Origin: an uncultured Lachnospiraceae bacterium
GTDB taxonomy: Bacteria; Bacillota; Clostridia; Lachnospirales; Lachnospiraceae
NCBI GenBank assembly: GCA_900317505.1
Contig: ONHB01000002.1
Coordinates: forward strand, 62,001-126,000
Length of the DNA: 64,000 nt
Direction: 5' to 3'
Part shown: positions 44,845-53,867 of the stretch, one piece after another
Numbering within the stretch: position 1 is the stretch's first letter
How the letters are laid out: each line of letters opens with the position of its first letter
The notes under the pieces: model-generated
The model's input: the letters and a program-made list of their open reading frames with translations, nothing else
Databases searched by the model: none
What the model was told of the DNA's origin: nothing
Position numbers and translations under genes: made by a program

Positions 44845-46335
44845 ATGAAATCAAGATTAAAAAAAGAAATTGTTTTTATTACATCTGTGGCAATTGCAAT
44901 TGCTTTAATTATATACGGTGTTGTCTGTAGTGAACAACTTGCGGATGTTTCTGGTGCTGTTATGTCTTGGGTTAGCACAAATTTTGGCTGGTTATATGTA
45001 TTATCTGTTTTTGCATTTATTCTTTTCTTAGCTTTTATTGCCTTTAGCAAATGGGGAAATATCCGATTAGGTAAAGATACAGATAGACCTGAGTACAGTA
45101 ATTTTTCGTGGTTCGCTATGCTGTTTTGTGGTGCAACAGGAATAGGACTTGTTTTCTGGAGTATAGCTGAACCGATATCGCATTATGTGTCCCCACCAGA
45201 AGGTATTGAATCAGGAACAATATCAGCGGCAGAATTTTCAATCCGTACATGTTTCTTGCATTGGGGGATCACACAGTTTGCATGCTTTGCAATCGTTGGA
45301 CTTGGACTTGCATATTTCCAGTTCAGAAAAGGGCAGAGTGCACTAATTAGCAATCTACTTGAACCATTAGTAGGCGAAAAAATAATTAAGGGCTGGTTTG
45401 GAAAAATAGTTGATGTTTTCTCGGTTGTTGTAACATTCTGTGGTGTAGCTACATCGCTGGGACTTGGAGTATCTCAGATTTGTGGTGGATTAAATTACCT
45501 TGCTGACATTCCTAATAATAAGATAACTTGGCTTGTGATTATTGGAGGAATTACCGCAATTTTCCTTGCTAGCGCATTGAGCGGTGTAAATAAAGGAATC
45601 AAGATTCTCTCCTCAGTAAATACTTGGTTGGCTTTAATATTGTTAGTTCTCGCATTTGTTGTAGGGCCTACTATACCTATCTTGAATAACTTAGTTAGTG
45701 AACTTGGTCAGCATATCCAATATTTCTTCTCTGATGTGACAATGATTAGTGCATTTGGTGACAATACTTGGATTATGAACTGGAGAGTGTTCTACTATGC
45801 ATGGTTTATCGCTTGGTGCCCTTTTGTCGGAATGTTCATTGCGAGAATTTCTAAAGGTAGAACTATAAGAGAATTTATTATTGGTGCAGTTATTGCTCCG
45901 TCTGTTTTCACTATCCTGTGGCTTTCTGTTTTTGGAACAATTGCATTGAATGCTACGGGAAACTTTAGTATGACAGAATTAGTCAATTTGGTAGCTTCGC
46001 CAGAAACCGCTGTATTTAAAGTATTCGAGTTTTATTCCTTAAGCAAGGTGTTATCTGTATTGGTTATTTGCTTATTGACAATTTTCTTTATAACTTCTGC
46101 AGATTCAGCAACATATTCTTTGAGTATGATGACATCTAGAGGAGATATGGAGCCGCCTAAGTACAAGAAGGTTGTGTGGGCTTTGGTTGAGGCTGCAATT
46201 GCGTATCTTTTGTTATCAGCTGGTAGTTTGAAACCATTGCAAACTATATCGATTGCAGCATCATTGCCGTTCTTGTTTATTATGATCGCGATGATCCCTG
46301 CATTTTTAAAAGAGCTAAGGAAAGAAAAACTGTAG
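44845..46335 (+). CDS. BCCT-family transporter (betaine/carnitine/choline type)
   Basis: 496 residues, 12 transmembrane helices. The family signatures are GATGIGLVFWSIAEPISHY, FLHWGITQFACFA and WRVFYYAWFIAWCPFVGMFIARISKGR; these line the substrate path for quaternary-amine compounds. Such a transporter is unexpected in a glycan cassette. Next to two ATP-grasp ligases it may import a zwitterionic acid that is attached to the glycan; alternatively it is an ordinary osmoprotectant carrier that ended up here. Confidence 0.9.
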   Translation: MKSRLKKEIVFITSVAIAIALIIYGVVCSEQLADVSGAVMSWVSTNFGWLYVLSVFAFILFLAFIAFSKWGNIRLGKDTDRPEYSNFSWFAMLFCGATGIGLVFWSIAEPISHYVSPPEGIESGTISAAEFSIRTCFLHWGITQFACFAIVGLGLAYFQFRKGQSALISNLLEPLVGEKIIKGWFGKIVDVFSVVVTFCGVATSLGLGVSQICGGLNYLADIPNNKITWLVIIGGITAIFLASALSGVNKGIKILSSVNTWLALILLVLAFVVGPTIPILNNLVSELGQHIQYFFSDVTMISAFGDNTWIMNWRVFYYAWFIAWCPFVGMFIARISKGRTIREFIIGAVIAPSVFTILWLSVFGTIALNATGNFSMTELVNLVASPETAVFKVFEFYSLSKVLSVLVICLLTIFFITSADSATYSLSMMTSRGDMEPPKYKKVVWALVEAAIAYLLLSAGSLKPLQTISIAASLPFLFIMIAMIPAFLKELRKEKL

Positions 46336-46419
46336 AACGTGTAAATACCAATGAATTAGTGCATGCTGTAACGGTCGTCAAGTGCATGATTTCCGGTGCT
46401 TCAGTGCATGGATGGATAT

Positions 46420-46506
46420 TACGTTGTGGATAATTCGGAGTCCGTGTCTCTACTGTCCGGTGACACGAGAATATTCAGCGATTGTCAGTTTTATTGCCAC
46501 AACGTA
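46420..46506. repeat. Nested inverted repeat at the right edge of the AT-rich cassette
   Basis: Outer arms TACGTTGTGG (46420-46429) and CCACAACGTA (46497-46506) are perfect complements. Inside them CGTGTC (46443-46448) pairs with GACACG (46462-46467). The 213-bp gap (46336-46548) also contains three GTGCATG repeats. It lies where the base composition returns to that of the flanks. It could be a structured leader for rmlD or the scar of a mobile end. Confidence 0.55.
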
Positions 46507-46548
46507 CAATGAGTATAATATTAATTAAAATAAATATGGAGATCAGCT

Positions 46549-47463
46549 ATGAAATTTTTTGTAACCGGCGTCAACGGTCAGCTTGGCCATGACGTCATGA
46601 ACGAATTATCAAAAAGAGGATATGAAGGAATCGGAAGTGATATTACCGCAGATTATAGCGGTACTGCAGACAGTACTCCTGTTTGTACCATGCCGTTTGT
46701 GCAGTTGGATATCACAGATGCATCAGCAGTACAAAAAGTCATTACAGAAGTGGCACCGGATGCAGTGATCCATTGCGCAGCGTGGACAGCGGTAGATCTG
46801 GCAGAGGATGAAGATAAGAGAGATAAGGTACATGCCATCAATGCTGTCGGTACACAAAATATTGCCGATGTCTGTAAAGCGTTGGATTGCAAGATGACCT
46901 ACATTAGTACGGATTATGTATTCAATGGTCAGGGAACGGAACCGTGGAAGCCGGATTGTAAGGATTATGCACCGCTCAATGTCTACGGTCAGACCAAACT
47001 GGAAGGTGAACTGGCAGTTTCCAATACGCTGGACAAGTATTTTATCGTCCGGATTGCATGGGTATTTGGCTTAAACGGCAAAAACTTTATCAAGACAATG
47101 CTCAATGTTGGAAAAACACATGATACTGTACGTGTAGTTGATGACCAGATTGGTACGCCTACCTATACCTATGATCTGGCCAGACTCTTAGTGGATATGA
47201 ATGAGACAGATAAATATGGCTATTATCATGCAACCAATGAGGGTGGATATATCAGCTGGTATGATTTTACGGTTGAGATCTATAGGCAGGCAGGAATGGA
47301 TACCAGGGTTATCCCGGTTACGACGGCTGAATATGGTCTTTCCAAGGCTGCACGTCCCTTCAACAGCCGGCTGGACAAGTCTAAGCTGGTGGAGGCAGGG
47401 TTTACACCGCTTCCGACCTGGCAGGATGCTTTGGCGCGATTTTTAAAGAATTATCAGGCATGA
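46549..47463 (+). CDS. rmlD: dTDP-4-dehydrorhamnose reductase
   Basis: 304 residues, SDR fold with GVNGQLGHDV, the catalytic YGQTK, and TYISTDYVFNG, all typical of RmlD. It performs the last step to dTDP-L-rhamnose using NAD(P)H. RmlA, RmlB and RmlC are not in this window and must lie elsewhere. RBS GGAG is good. Base composition and codon choice differ from the preceding cassette and match 0-13 kb. Confidence 0.92.
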   Translation: MKFFVTGVNGQLGHDVMNELSKRGYEGIGSDITADYSGTADSTPVCTMPFVQLDITDASAVQKVITEVAPDAVIHCAAWTAVDLAEDEDKRDKVHAINAVGTQNIADVCKALDCKMTYISTDYVFNGQGTEPWKPDCKDYAPLNVYGQTKLEGELAVSNTLDKYFIVRIAWVFGLNGKNFIKTMLNVGKTHDTVRVVDDQIGTPTYTYDLARLLVDMNETDKYGYYHATNEGGYISWYDFTVEIYRQAGMDTRVIPVTTAEYGLSKAARPFNSRLDKSKLVEAGFTPLPTWQDALARFLKNYQA

Positions 47464-47538
47464 TTTGACAGATAATAATACAATCGATATACTAATCATA
47501 GTTTTGGATACATTATGATATGAAATGAGGATAGATCA

Positions 47539-48591
47539 ATGGCAAAGGTTGCATTAATTACAGGTATTACAGGTCAGGACGGCTCTTATCTGGCAGAGCT
47601 TCTGCTGGAAAAGGGCTATGAGGTGCATGGTATCACACGCCGTGCATCGATTTCCAATACAGCACGTATAGATCATCTGATCGCGGATCATGCGATTACA
47701 CTTCATGATGGAGATTTGAGCGATTCTTCCTCCATCATCCGTATTATCAGTGAGACACAGCCGGATGAGATCTACAATCTGGCGGCACAGTCCCACGTAC
47801 AGGTATCCTTTGATGTACCGGAGTATTCCGGAGAAGTGGATGCCATTGGAGTATTGCGTATTCTGGAGGCAGTAAGAGTTCTGGGACTTACGGACAAGAC
47901 GAGAGTCTATCAGGCATCAACCTCAGAGCTTTATGGCAAGGTAGAAGAAGTCCCTCAAAAGGAGACAACACCCTTCCATCCGTACAGCCCCTATGCGGTA
48001 GCCAAGCAGTATGGCTTTTGGATCACCAAAGAGTACAGAGAAGCGTATGGTATGTTTGCTGTTAATGGTATTTTATTCAATCACGAATCAGAGCGTCGCG
48101 GTGAAAACTTTGTGACCCGCAAGATCACGCTGGCGGCCGGTCGTATCGCAGAGGGCCTGCAGGATCATTTAGAGCTCGGCAATATGGATTCTCTCCGCGA
48201 CTGGGGCTATGCCAGGGATTATGTAGAGTGTATGTGGCTGATCATGCAGCAGGACGAGCCGGATGACTTTGTCATTGCGACCGGCAAACAGCATACAGTC
48301 AGGGATTTTACCGAAAAAGCTTTTGCAGCCAATGGTATCAGACTTCGTTGGGAAGGTCATGGCGTGGATGAAAAGGGATATGATATAGAGACCGGCAGGA
48401 TGCTTGTCTGTGTCAATCCGCAGTGGTTCCGCCCGACCGATGTGGACAATCTGTGGGGAGATCCTACCAAGGCACGGACTGTTCTGGGATGGAATCCGCA
48501 AAAGACAAGCTACGAGGAGCTGGTCCGTATCATGGCTGAGCACGATCGTATGCTTGCAAAAAGAGAAAAAGCATTAAAGCCTGCAGAATAG
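47539..48591 (+). CDS. gmd: GDP-mannose 4,6-dehydratase
   Basis: 350 residues. NADP-binding [10 protein letters not shown], the [14 protein letters not shown] segment characteristic of Gmd, and catalytic YAVAKQYG. The sequence [16 protein letters not shown] is the usual GDP-sugar binding loop. It converts GDP-mannose to GDP-4-keto-6-deoxymannose. The partner reductase is probably the Rmd-like enzyme at 59162, giving GDP-D-rhamnose. A strong terminator follows 20 bp downstream. Confidence 0.95.
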   Translation: MAKVALITGITGQDGSYLAELLLEKGYEVHGITRRASISNTARIDHLIADHAITLHDGDLSDSSSIIRIISETQPDEIYNLAAQSHVQVSFDVPEYSGEVDAIGVLRILEAVRVLGLTDKTRVYQASTSELYGKVEEVPQKETTPFHPYSPYAVAKQYGFWITKEYREAYGMFAVNGILFNHESERRGENFVTRKITLAAGRIAEGLQDHLELGNMDSLRDWGYARDYVECMWLIMQQDEPDDFVIATGKQHTVRDFTEKAFAANGIRLRWEGHGVDEKGYDIETGRMLVCVNPQWFRPTDVDNLWGDPTKARTVLGWNPQKTSYEELVRIMAEHDRMLAKREKALKPAE

Positions 48592-48611
48592 TGCGAGCGC
48601 ATAAATGAAAT

Positions 48612-48655
48612 AAAAAAGACGGTTTTATATCCAGATATGTAAAACCGTCTTTTTC
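48612..48655 (+). terminator. Intrinsic terminator after gmd
   Basis: AAAAAGACGGTTTTA (48613-48627), short loop, TAAAACCGTCTTTTT (48640-48654): a 15-bp perfect stem ending in a T-run. It separates gmd from the promoter of the next operon. Confidence 0.9.
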
Positions 48656-48695
48656 TGTCTTTTCTGCCAAATGCCGGATTGAGAATAATTGTTAT

Positions 48696-48724
48696 TTGAC
48701 ACATACTGTATAAACTTGTAAAAT
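48696..48724 (+). promoter_or_regulatory. Promoter of the initiating-transferase operon
   Basis: TTGACA (48696-48701), 17-bp spacer, TAAAAT (48719-48724), about 35 bp before the start codon and just after the gmd terminator. The perfect -35 predicts a strong constitutive start for the long operon that follows. Confidence 0.8.
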
Positions 48725-48758
48725 AAAGTCAAATGTGTATAGATACGGAGTTGGGGAA

Positions 48759-50174
48759 ATGTATCAAAAACGTAGGACAGTGCAGAATTTTCTGATTCTG
48801 CTTATTGATTTGGTCAGTATATTTTTGAGCCTTTCTATGGCTTTTTATATCCGGTACGGGCATTTCATCCGGACGGATGGTGGTGTGGATCAGCGCAATA
48901 TTCTGGGGTATATTCTGATTCTTGTGATTTTGGTCACTTTTGCGACAGACAATTATCACCATTTTTTTATCAGACAGAGACTGGGAGAGTTGCGTGCAGT
49001 TTTTGAACTCAATATCATTGTATGTGTATCGGTTCTTGCGCTCTTTTTTATTCTGCATATTTCAAGTGATATTTCGCGTCTGGTCATAGGCTATACCTTT
49101 GCCATCAATGTGTTTCTGGATTGGATGTTTCGCATGCTTCTCAAGAGGTACATGCTGAGTGAGCGCCGCAGGGAACAGCACAGCAGCAAGGTGCTGCTGG
49201 TATCGGATGCGGCAAGGGCTGAAAAGGTCATTCAAAATATCATCGATTACAATGACTGGTTTCATCAGGTGATCGGGGTGGTCCTTCTGGATGAATCGTC
49301 AGCAGATATGATAGCCGGAATACCGGTTGTGGCACATACGGACGATCTGATGGATTACTGTATCCATCATGATGTGGATGAGGTGATGTTTATCAGTAGC
49401 CACTTGCGGGATATTCCGGTATGGGAGTCCTGGATCAGAGAGATTGTTGAGATGGGAGCCAGGGTGGATGTCAATATTGATGCCTTTGATGTGGATATCG
49501 TAGCCAAGCGCTCGCTGGACCGCATTGGCAAGTATGCGGTTGCTGCCTTTGCGCGCAATGTCTTTTCCAACCGGGAGCTTTTCTTGAAGAGGGCGTTGGA
49601 TGTCATAGGCAGTCTGGTTGGTATGGTGATATTGGCGGTTGCTACGGTCTTTGTGGCACCGGCGATCAGGCTTACCTCTCCGGGACCGGTATTTTTTGGA
49701 CAGACCCGTGTAGGCAAAAACGGCCGCAGGTTTACCTGTTATAAATTCCGCTCCATGTATCTGGATGCAGAGGAGCGCAAAAAAGAACTGATGGCTCAAA
49801 ATGAGGTGGATGGTCTGATGTTCAAGATGACGGATGATCCACGGATTACCAAGGTCGGAAGGTTTATCCGCAGGACCAGCATTGACGAACTGCCGCAATT
49901 CTGGAATATTTTAAAGGGTGATATGAGTCTGGTAGGGACAAGACCACCGACGGTGGATGAATTTGAACAGTATGAGGCCAGACATAAGTGCCGTCTGAGC
50001 ATGACACCGGGGCTGACAGGGCTTTGGCAGATCAGCGGACGTAGTGAGATCAAGGATTTTGATGAAGTGGTCAAGCTTGACATGCAGTATATCGACAACT
50101 GGTCGATCGGACTGGATATCAAGATATTGATAAAGACCGTCAAGGCAGTGCTGACCGGGCGGGGCTCAAGATAA
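48759..50174 (+). CDS. Polyprenyl-phosphate sugar-1-phosphate transferase (WbaP/CpsE type)
   Basis: Initiating enzyme that transfers a sugar-1-phosphate to undecaprenyl phosphate. It has about four N-terminal transmembrane helices, a central Rossmann-like region (VLLVSDAARAEKVIQN), and the C-terminal bacterial sugar transferase domain from about residue 270 (FLKRALDVIGSLVG, GPVFFGQTRVGKNG, FTCYKFRSMY, RFIRRTSIDELPQFWNILKGDMSLVGTRPP). ATG 48759 with RBS GGAG is preferred to GTG 48735. First gene of its operon; the Wzz-like gene follows closely. Confidence 0.93.
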   Translation: MYQKRRTVQNFLILLIDLVSIFLSLSMAFYIRYGHFIRTDGGVDQRNILGYILILVILVTFATDNYHHFFIRQRLGELRAVFELNIIVCVSVLALFFILHISSDISRLVIGYTFAINVFLDWMFRMLLKRYMLSERRREQHSSKVLLVSDAARAEKVIQNIIDYNDWFHQVIGVVLLDESSADMIAGIPVVAHTDDLMDYCIHHDVDEVMFISSHLRDIPVWESWIREIVEMGARVDVNIDAFDVDIVAKRSLDRIGKYAVAAFARNVFSNRELFLKRALDVIGSLVGMVILAVATVFVAPAIRLTSPGPVFFGQTRVGKNGRRFTCYKFRSMYLDAEERKKELMAQNEVDGLMFKMTDDPRITKVGRFIRRTSIDELPQFWNILKGDMSLVGTRPPTVDEFEQYEARHKCRLSMTPGLTGLWQISGRSEIKDFDEVVKLDMQYIDNWSIGLDIKILIKTVKAVLTGRGSR

Positions 50175-50185
50175 AGGAGAATGAG

Positions 50186-51565
50186 ATGGACAATCAGGAA
50201 ATTGAAAGAGAAATTGATATCAAGGATGCGGTGTTTTATCTGCTGTATCACTGGAGAAGCATACTGGTGGGTGCGCTCATAGGCCTGATTCTGCTTGCCG
50301 GCTACAAGTATATCAGCTTTGATACGACACCGGTAAGTGAAGCGAGTGAGGAGCAGAAAAGCTATGAAAAAGAGCTTAAGGTTTATAAGCTGACAAAGGA
50401 CAGCTATGATACGCAGGCTGCCTCCTATGAAAAGCAGATAAAGCAGATGCAGGATTATATTGAAACCTCACCGTTGATGAAGATTGATCCGATGCAGGAG
50501 CATTATGCAAGCGCAGAACTTTATGTGGAGATACCTGTAGATGATATGGCGCAGATTCCGGAATCGGCCAATATGGACATCACCGATCAGGTGTTGGGAG
50601 CCTATCAGAATTTTATATGCAAGGGCGTTGACCTGTCCGGAATTGCAAAGGACAATGATGTAAAGGAAAGTCGTATACAGGAGCTTGTAAGTGCAGCTGC
50701 GGATTATGACTCCAATATGGTCAATGTTGAGGTCGTCGCACCGGATGAAAAGCTTGCTGAGGATATTTTAAAGGAAGTACTAAAGCAGACACAGGGGCAG
50801 TCTGATACGATCGTTGCCGATGTCCGGGCGCATGAGCTTACCGTGATCAACCGGACGACAGGTGTGAGATGCGATAATAGCTTAAGAGAAAGCAACAATA
50901 ACCTGTACAGTCAGCTGGAAACCCTGCAGTCCTCCCTGACATCGACGATGACCAATATGGAGAGTCTGACAGAGCCGGAGGAACAGGATTTTTCGGTAAG
51001 TGCAGGACCGATCGTCATCTCCAAAAAGACACTGCTCAAATTTGGGCTTATTGGTTTTGTAGCCGGAGCCTTTGTGATGTGCGGCATTTATGCCTGTGCA
51101 TATCTTTTTGCCGGAGTGGTTGCGACAGAAGAGGAGTTAAAGGATACCTTTGGCTGCTTCCTTCTTGGGGCATTTGCACCGGTATATAAAAAGCAGGGGG
51201 CTTTGGACAGACTGTTTTACCGTATGGCTGGAGTAGAGAAGCGTACAGATGATGTGATCGCCGGCAGGATTGCACAAAATATCAGCAGTCTGGCAGACAA
51301 AGGACAAAAGGTGCTTCTGACCGGGACAGTATCTGATGAAATATTAAATGCGGCTTTGGATATACTAAAGGATAAGGTGCAGGATGTCAGCCTGTCAGCG
51401 AGTGGATGCTTTACGGAGGATGCATCTGCAATCGGCATGATCCGGGAGGCTGATCAGATCGTGGTAGTGGAAAAGCGCCGCACAAGCAGGTTTGCTGAGG
51501 TACAGAAGCTTTTGGAAACCGCGTCTACGATGGACAAGCCGGTGCTGGGATATATCATGTATTGA
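50186..51565 (+). CDS. Wzz/CpsC-like chain-length protein with C-terminal pseudo-BY-kinase domain
   Basis: 459 residues. Transmembrane helices near residues 28-48 and 285-310 enclose an extracellular helical region (about 50-280), the Wzz layout. The cytoplasmic tail (about 315-459) resembles a BY-kinase Rossmann fold, but where a P-loop should be it reads VLLTGTVSDEILNAA, lacking GKS/T, and no Walker A' or Tyr-rich tail is visible. It may therefore regulate chain length without phosphorylation, or bind a separate kinase. No cpsD-like gene lies beside it. Confidence 0.82.
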   Translation: MDNQEIEREIDIKDAVFYLLYHWRSILVGALIGLILLAGYKYISFDTTPVSEASEEQKSYEKELKVYKLTKDSYDTQAASYEKQIKQMQDYIETSPLMKIDPMQEHYASAELYVEIPVDDMAQIPESANMDITDQVLGAYQNFICKGVDLSGIAKDNDVKESRIQELVSAAADYDSNMVNVEVVAPDEKLAEDILKEVLKQTQGQSDTIVADVRAHELTVINRTTGVRCDNSLRESNNNLYSQLETLQSSLTSTMTNMESLTEPEEQDFSVSAGPIVISKKTLLKFGLIGFVAGAFVMCGIYACAYLFAGVVATEEELKDTFGCFLLGAFAPVYKKQGALDRLFYRMAGVEKRTDDVIAGRIAQNISSLADKGQKVLLTGTVSDEILNAALDILKDKVQDVSLSASGCFTEDASAIGMIREADQIVVVEKRRTSRFAEVQKLLETASTMDKPVLGYIMY

Positions 51566-51610
51566 TGATATATTCTCTGACGGATGATAATGATATGGAG
51601 AATGTGGGAT

Positions 51611-53854
51611 ATGTCTGAAAAGAATACGTTGCGTTTGCAAAAGGGAGTACAGATTTTGTGCATGGTTGTCCTGGGGGCATATTTTAGCTTCCATGGACTT
51701 AATGCTACCATTTATCATTTTAAGTGGCCGCAATATATTGAGCTGTATTTTTCTGCTGCTATATGGCTGGCCGCCGTCGCAAGGCTTGTTATTAAGAGTT
51801 TGTACAAAGACCGTGATCTGTGGAAAGCGGTCTTTTTTGCGTTATTGTGTGTGATCTCATTTTTTGCATCAGGCTATGAATTCCTGCTGACCTTAGCAGG
51901 CGTGGCATTGCTGTTATTTCATGCCAATGCGGCTCCTGTCTGGAAAATGGCATTCTGGATCCAGCTCATCACACTGGTCATAGGGGTGATCGGTGTGCAG
52001 ACAGGAATCATAGAAGATCTGATCTACATTGGATATACTGGCTTCCGGCATTCCTTTGGCATTAATTATCCAACGGATTTTGCTGCCCATCTGGTGCTTT
52101 TGATATTATTGCTGTGGGTGGTTTATAAAGATATCAGCAACATAGAAATTTTGATACTGTCGGTAATGACAGTGCCGTTTGTCTGGAAATACTGTATTGC
52201 AAAGTGCGCGACAATACTCCTTATTACTTTTAGCATTCTTGTAACATATGAGATATTGCGAAATTGTTTTAAAGAAAATAAATTTGTGAAGCTGATAGAT
52301 AAAGTATATTATTATGCATCATTATTGTTTATGCCGGTGGTGACTGTCCTTAGTCTGATTGCCATATGGGTTTATGATGGAACCGGAATACTGGCTTGGA
52401 TTAATGCTCGTCTGACATATCGTATTTCTATTGGACATGATGTTTTGCTTGATAAAGGCTTGTCCATATTTGGACGGCATGTTGACATGGTGGGATATGG
52501 AGGTACGATTGGTACACAGGTTGGTTATTCTTTTGTGGATTGCTCTTATGTGCTGATTGGCATCCGGTATGGCATTCTGATTCTTTTTGCAGTAAATATC
52601 CTCTATATGCTTGGAGTGTCCGGGGCGAGGAAACAAAACAGTCGGAGAGTAGTGATAGCTCTTATTATCATAGCGATGCAGGCGATTGTAGAGCATCATT
52701 TGATGGAAGACTGGTTTAATGTATTTCTGCTGACTGCAGTATTTCAGGATGTTACGCATGATGAAAGGACGGAAAATATCCCCAGAAGAGAATGGCGGAA
52801 ACACCTACTAATATGGATTGGAATTTTGTTTGCAGGGGCTGTGGCAGCTGTTATACTTCCATTTGTATACTCTCTGCTTCGTACCTTTGTCAGCTTGTAT
52901 GATATTTCGGGTTGGAAAAACCAGCTTGGATGTACCGTTGTTATTTTTGTGGTGTTGAGTTTTGTTGCCGGTGGAATTATTTTTGCGCTTCGGGCCATTA
53001 GAGACCTTTTGGCACATAGGAAGCCGTGGCTGTTGTGGCTGAGTGGATTTGTGGTAATAGTGGTAATTCTTGTCGGGGCATACGCAGGATTGCTTCGGGT
53101 TATCCTGAATAGCAATGAAAAGTATGATAAAGCCATGCTATCTGAAAAAAATATTTTGCAGACATTGTCACAGCAGTTTGACGGAAAAATCTATGTATCC
53201 GATGTCCCGGCTCTATATAAGCATTACTTTGACAATATATCCCTGACGATGTTTACCCCGGAGCTGCTTGACGGACAGAAAAATATTGTGCTCATCCTGC
53301 CCAACTATGAAGAAAACCGGGTCTTGCTTTATGAAGGCTTTGTATATGCCCAGATCAGTGATCTGCACGGCATTTACACCAACAGCGAGGAAGCGATACG
53401 GATCCTTAAGGATCAGGGATATGAGGTGACTGATTTCTGCAATGCACGTAATTATTACCGGACGCAGGATATGGTTAAATACAATCCGGATATCATTGTG
53501 GCAGATGATGGCAAGGTGCTTGTGCGTCCATGGCTGGCATTGGTGGATGGCCCCGGATGTGTGTTTTACAAGGGGATGCTGAATCTGCAGATGGATCTGA
53601 CGATGTATGATTATCAGGATCTGCAGGATGAGGTTGTGGCTGTCATAAGTCTGTGCTCCACCAATGACCAGACCTGGTATGAATATGAGGTTCGGGCAGA
53701 GAATCTGAGTGAAGATGGGGCGCTTTTACTGGATGAAAACATTGATATAAGCAATGATATAGACCGGATGAGGATCCAGATTGTGCCCAGAGGCGAGACG
53801 CAGGTCAAGGTTAATGAGATCAGTTATCAGAAGATAAGCAATTATGGATGGTAG
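51611..53854 (+). CDS. Large membrane protein, possible polymerase or glycosyltransferase, function unknown
   Basis: About 747 residues. The first 510 hold roughly 13-14 transmembrane helices with one long periplasm-facing loop (GLSIFGRHVDMVGYGGTIGTQVGYSFVDCSYV), and the last 230 form an extracellular alpha/beta domain (ILILPNYEENRVLLYEG, IIVADDGKVLVRPW). The topology resembles O-antigen polymerase/ligase proteins with an added domain. ATG 51611 is chosen; 51584 is further upstream without better RBS. It belongs to the operon starting at 48759. Confidence 0.65.
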   Translation: MSEKNTLRLQKGVQILCMVVLGAYFSFHGLNATIYHFKWPQYIELYFSAAIWLAAVARLVIKSLYKDRDLWKAVFFALLCVISFFASGYEFLLTLAGVALLLFHANAAPVWKMAFWIQLITLVIGVIGVQTGIIEDLIYIGYTGFRHSFGINYPTDFAAHLVLLILLLWVVYKDISNIEILILSVMTVPFVWKYCIAKCATILLITFSILVTYEILRNCFKENKFVKLIDKVYYYASLLFMPVVTVLSLIAIWVYDGTGILAWINARLTYRISIGHDVLLDKGLSIFGRHVDMVGYGGTIGTQVGYSFVDCSYVLIGIRYGILILFAVNILYMLGVSGARKQNSRRVVIALIIIAMQAIVEHHLMEDWFNVFLLTAVFQDVTHDERTENIPRREWRKHLLIWIGILFAGAVAAVILPFVYSLLRTFVSLYDISGWKNQLGCTVVIFVVLSFVAGGIIFALRAIRDLLAHRKPWLLWLSGFVVIVVILVGAYAGLLRVILNSNEKYDKAMLSEKNILQTLSQQFDGKIYVSDVPALYKHYFDNISLTMFTPELLDGQKNIVLILPNYEENRVLLYEGFVYAQISDLHGIYTNSEEAIRILKDQGYEVTDFCNARNYYRTQDMVKYNPDIIVADDGKVLVRPWLALVDGPGCVFYKGMLNLQMDLTMYDYQDLQDEVVAVISLCSTNDQTWYEYEVRAENLSEDGALLLDENIDISNDIDRMRIQIVPRGETQVKVNEISYQKISNYGW

Positions 53855-53867
53855 TAACGGAATTGAT

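Noticed and set aside
49299..49898. 199-codon open frame on the - strand
   Set aside because: Antisense to the conserved sugar-transferase domain of the initiating transferase; explained by codon bias.
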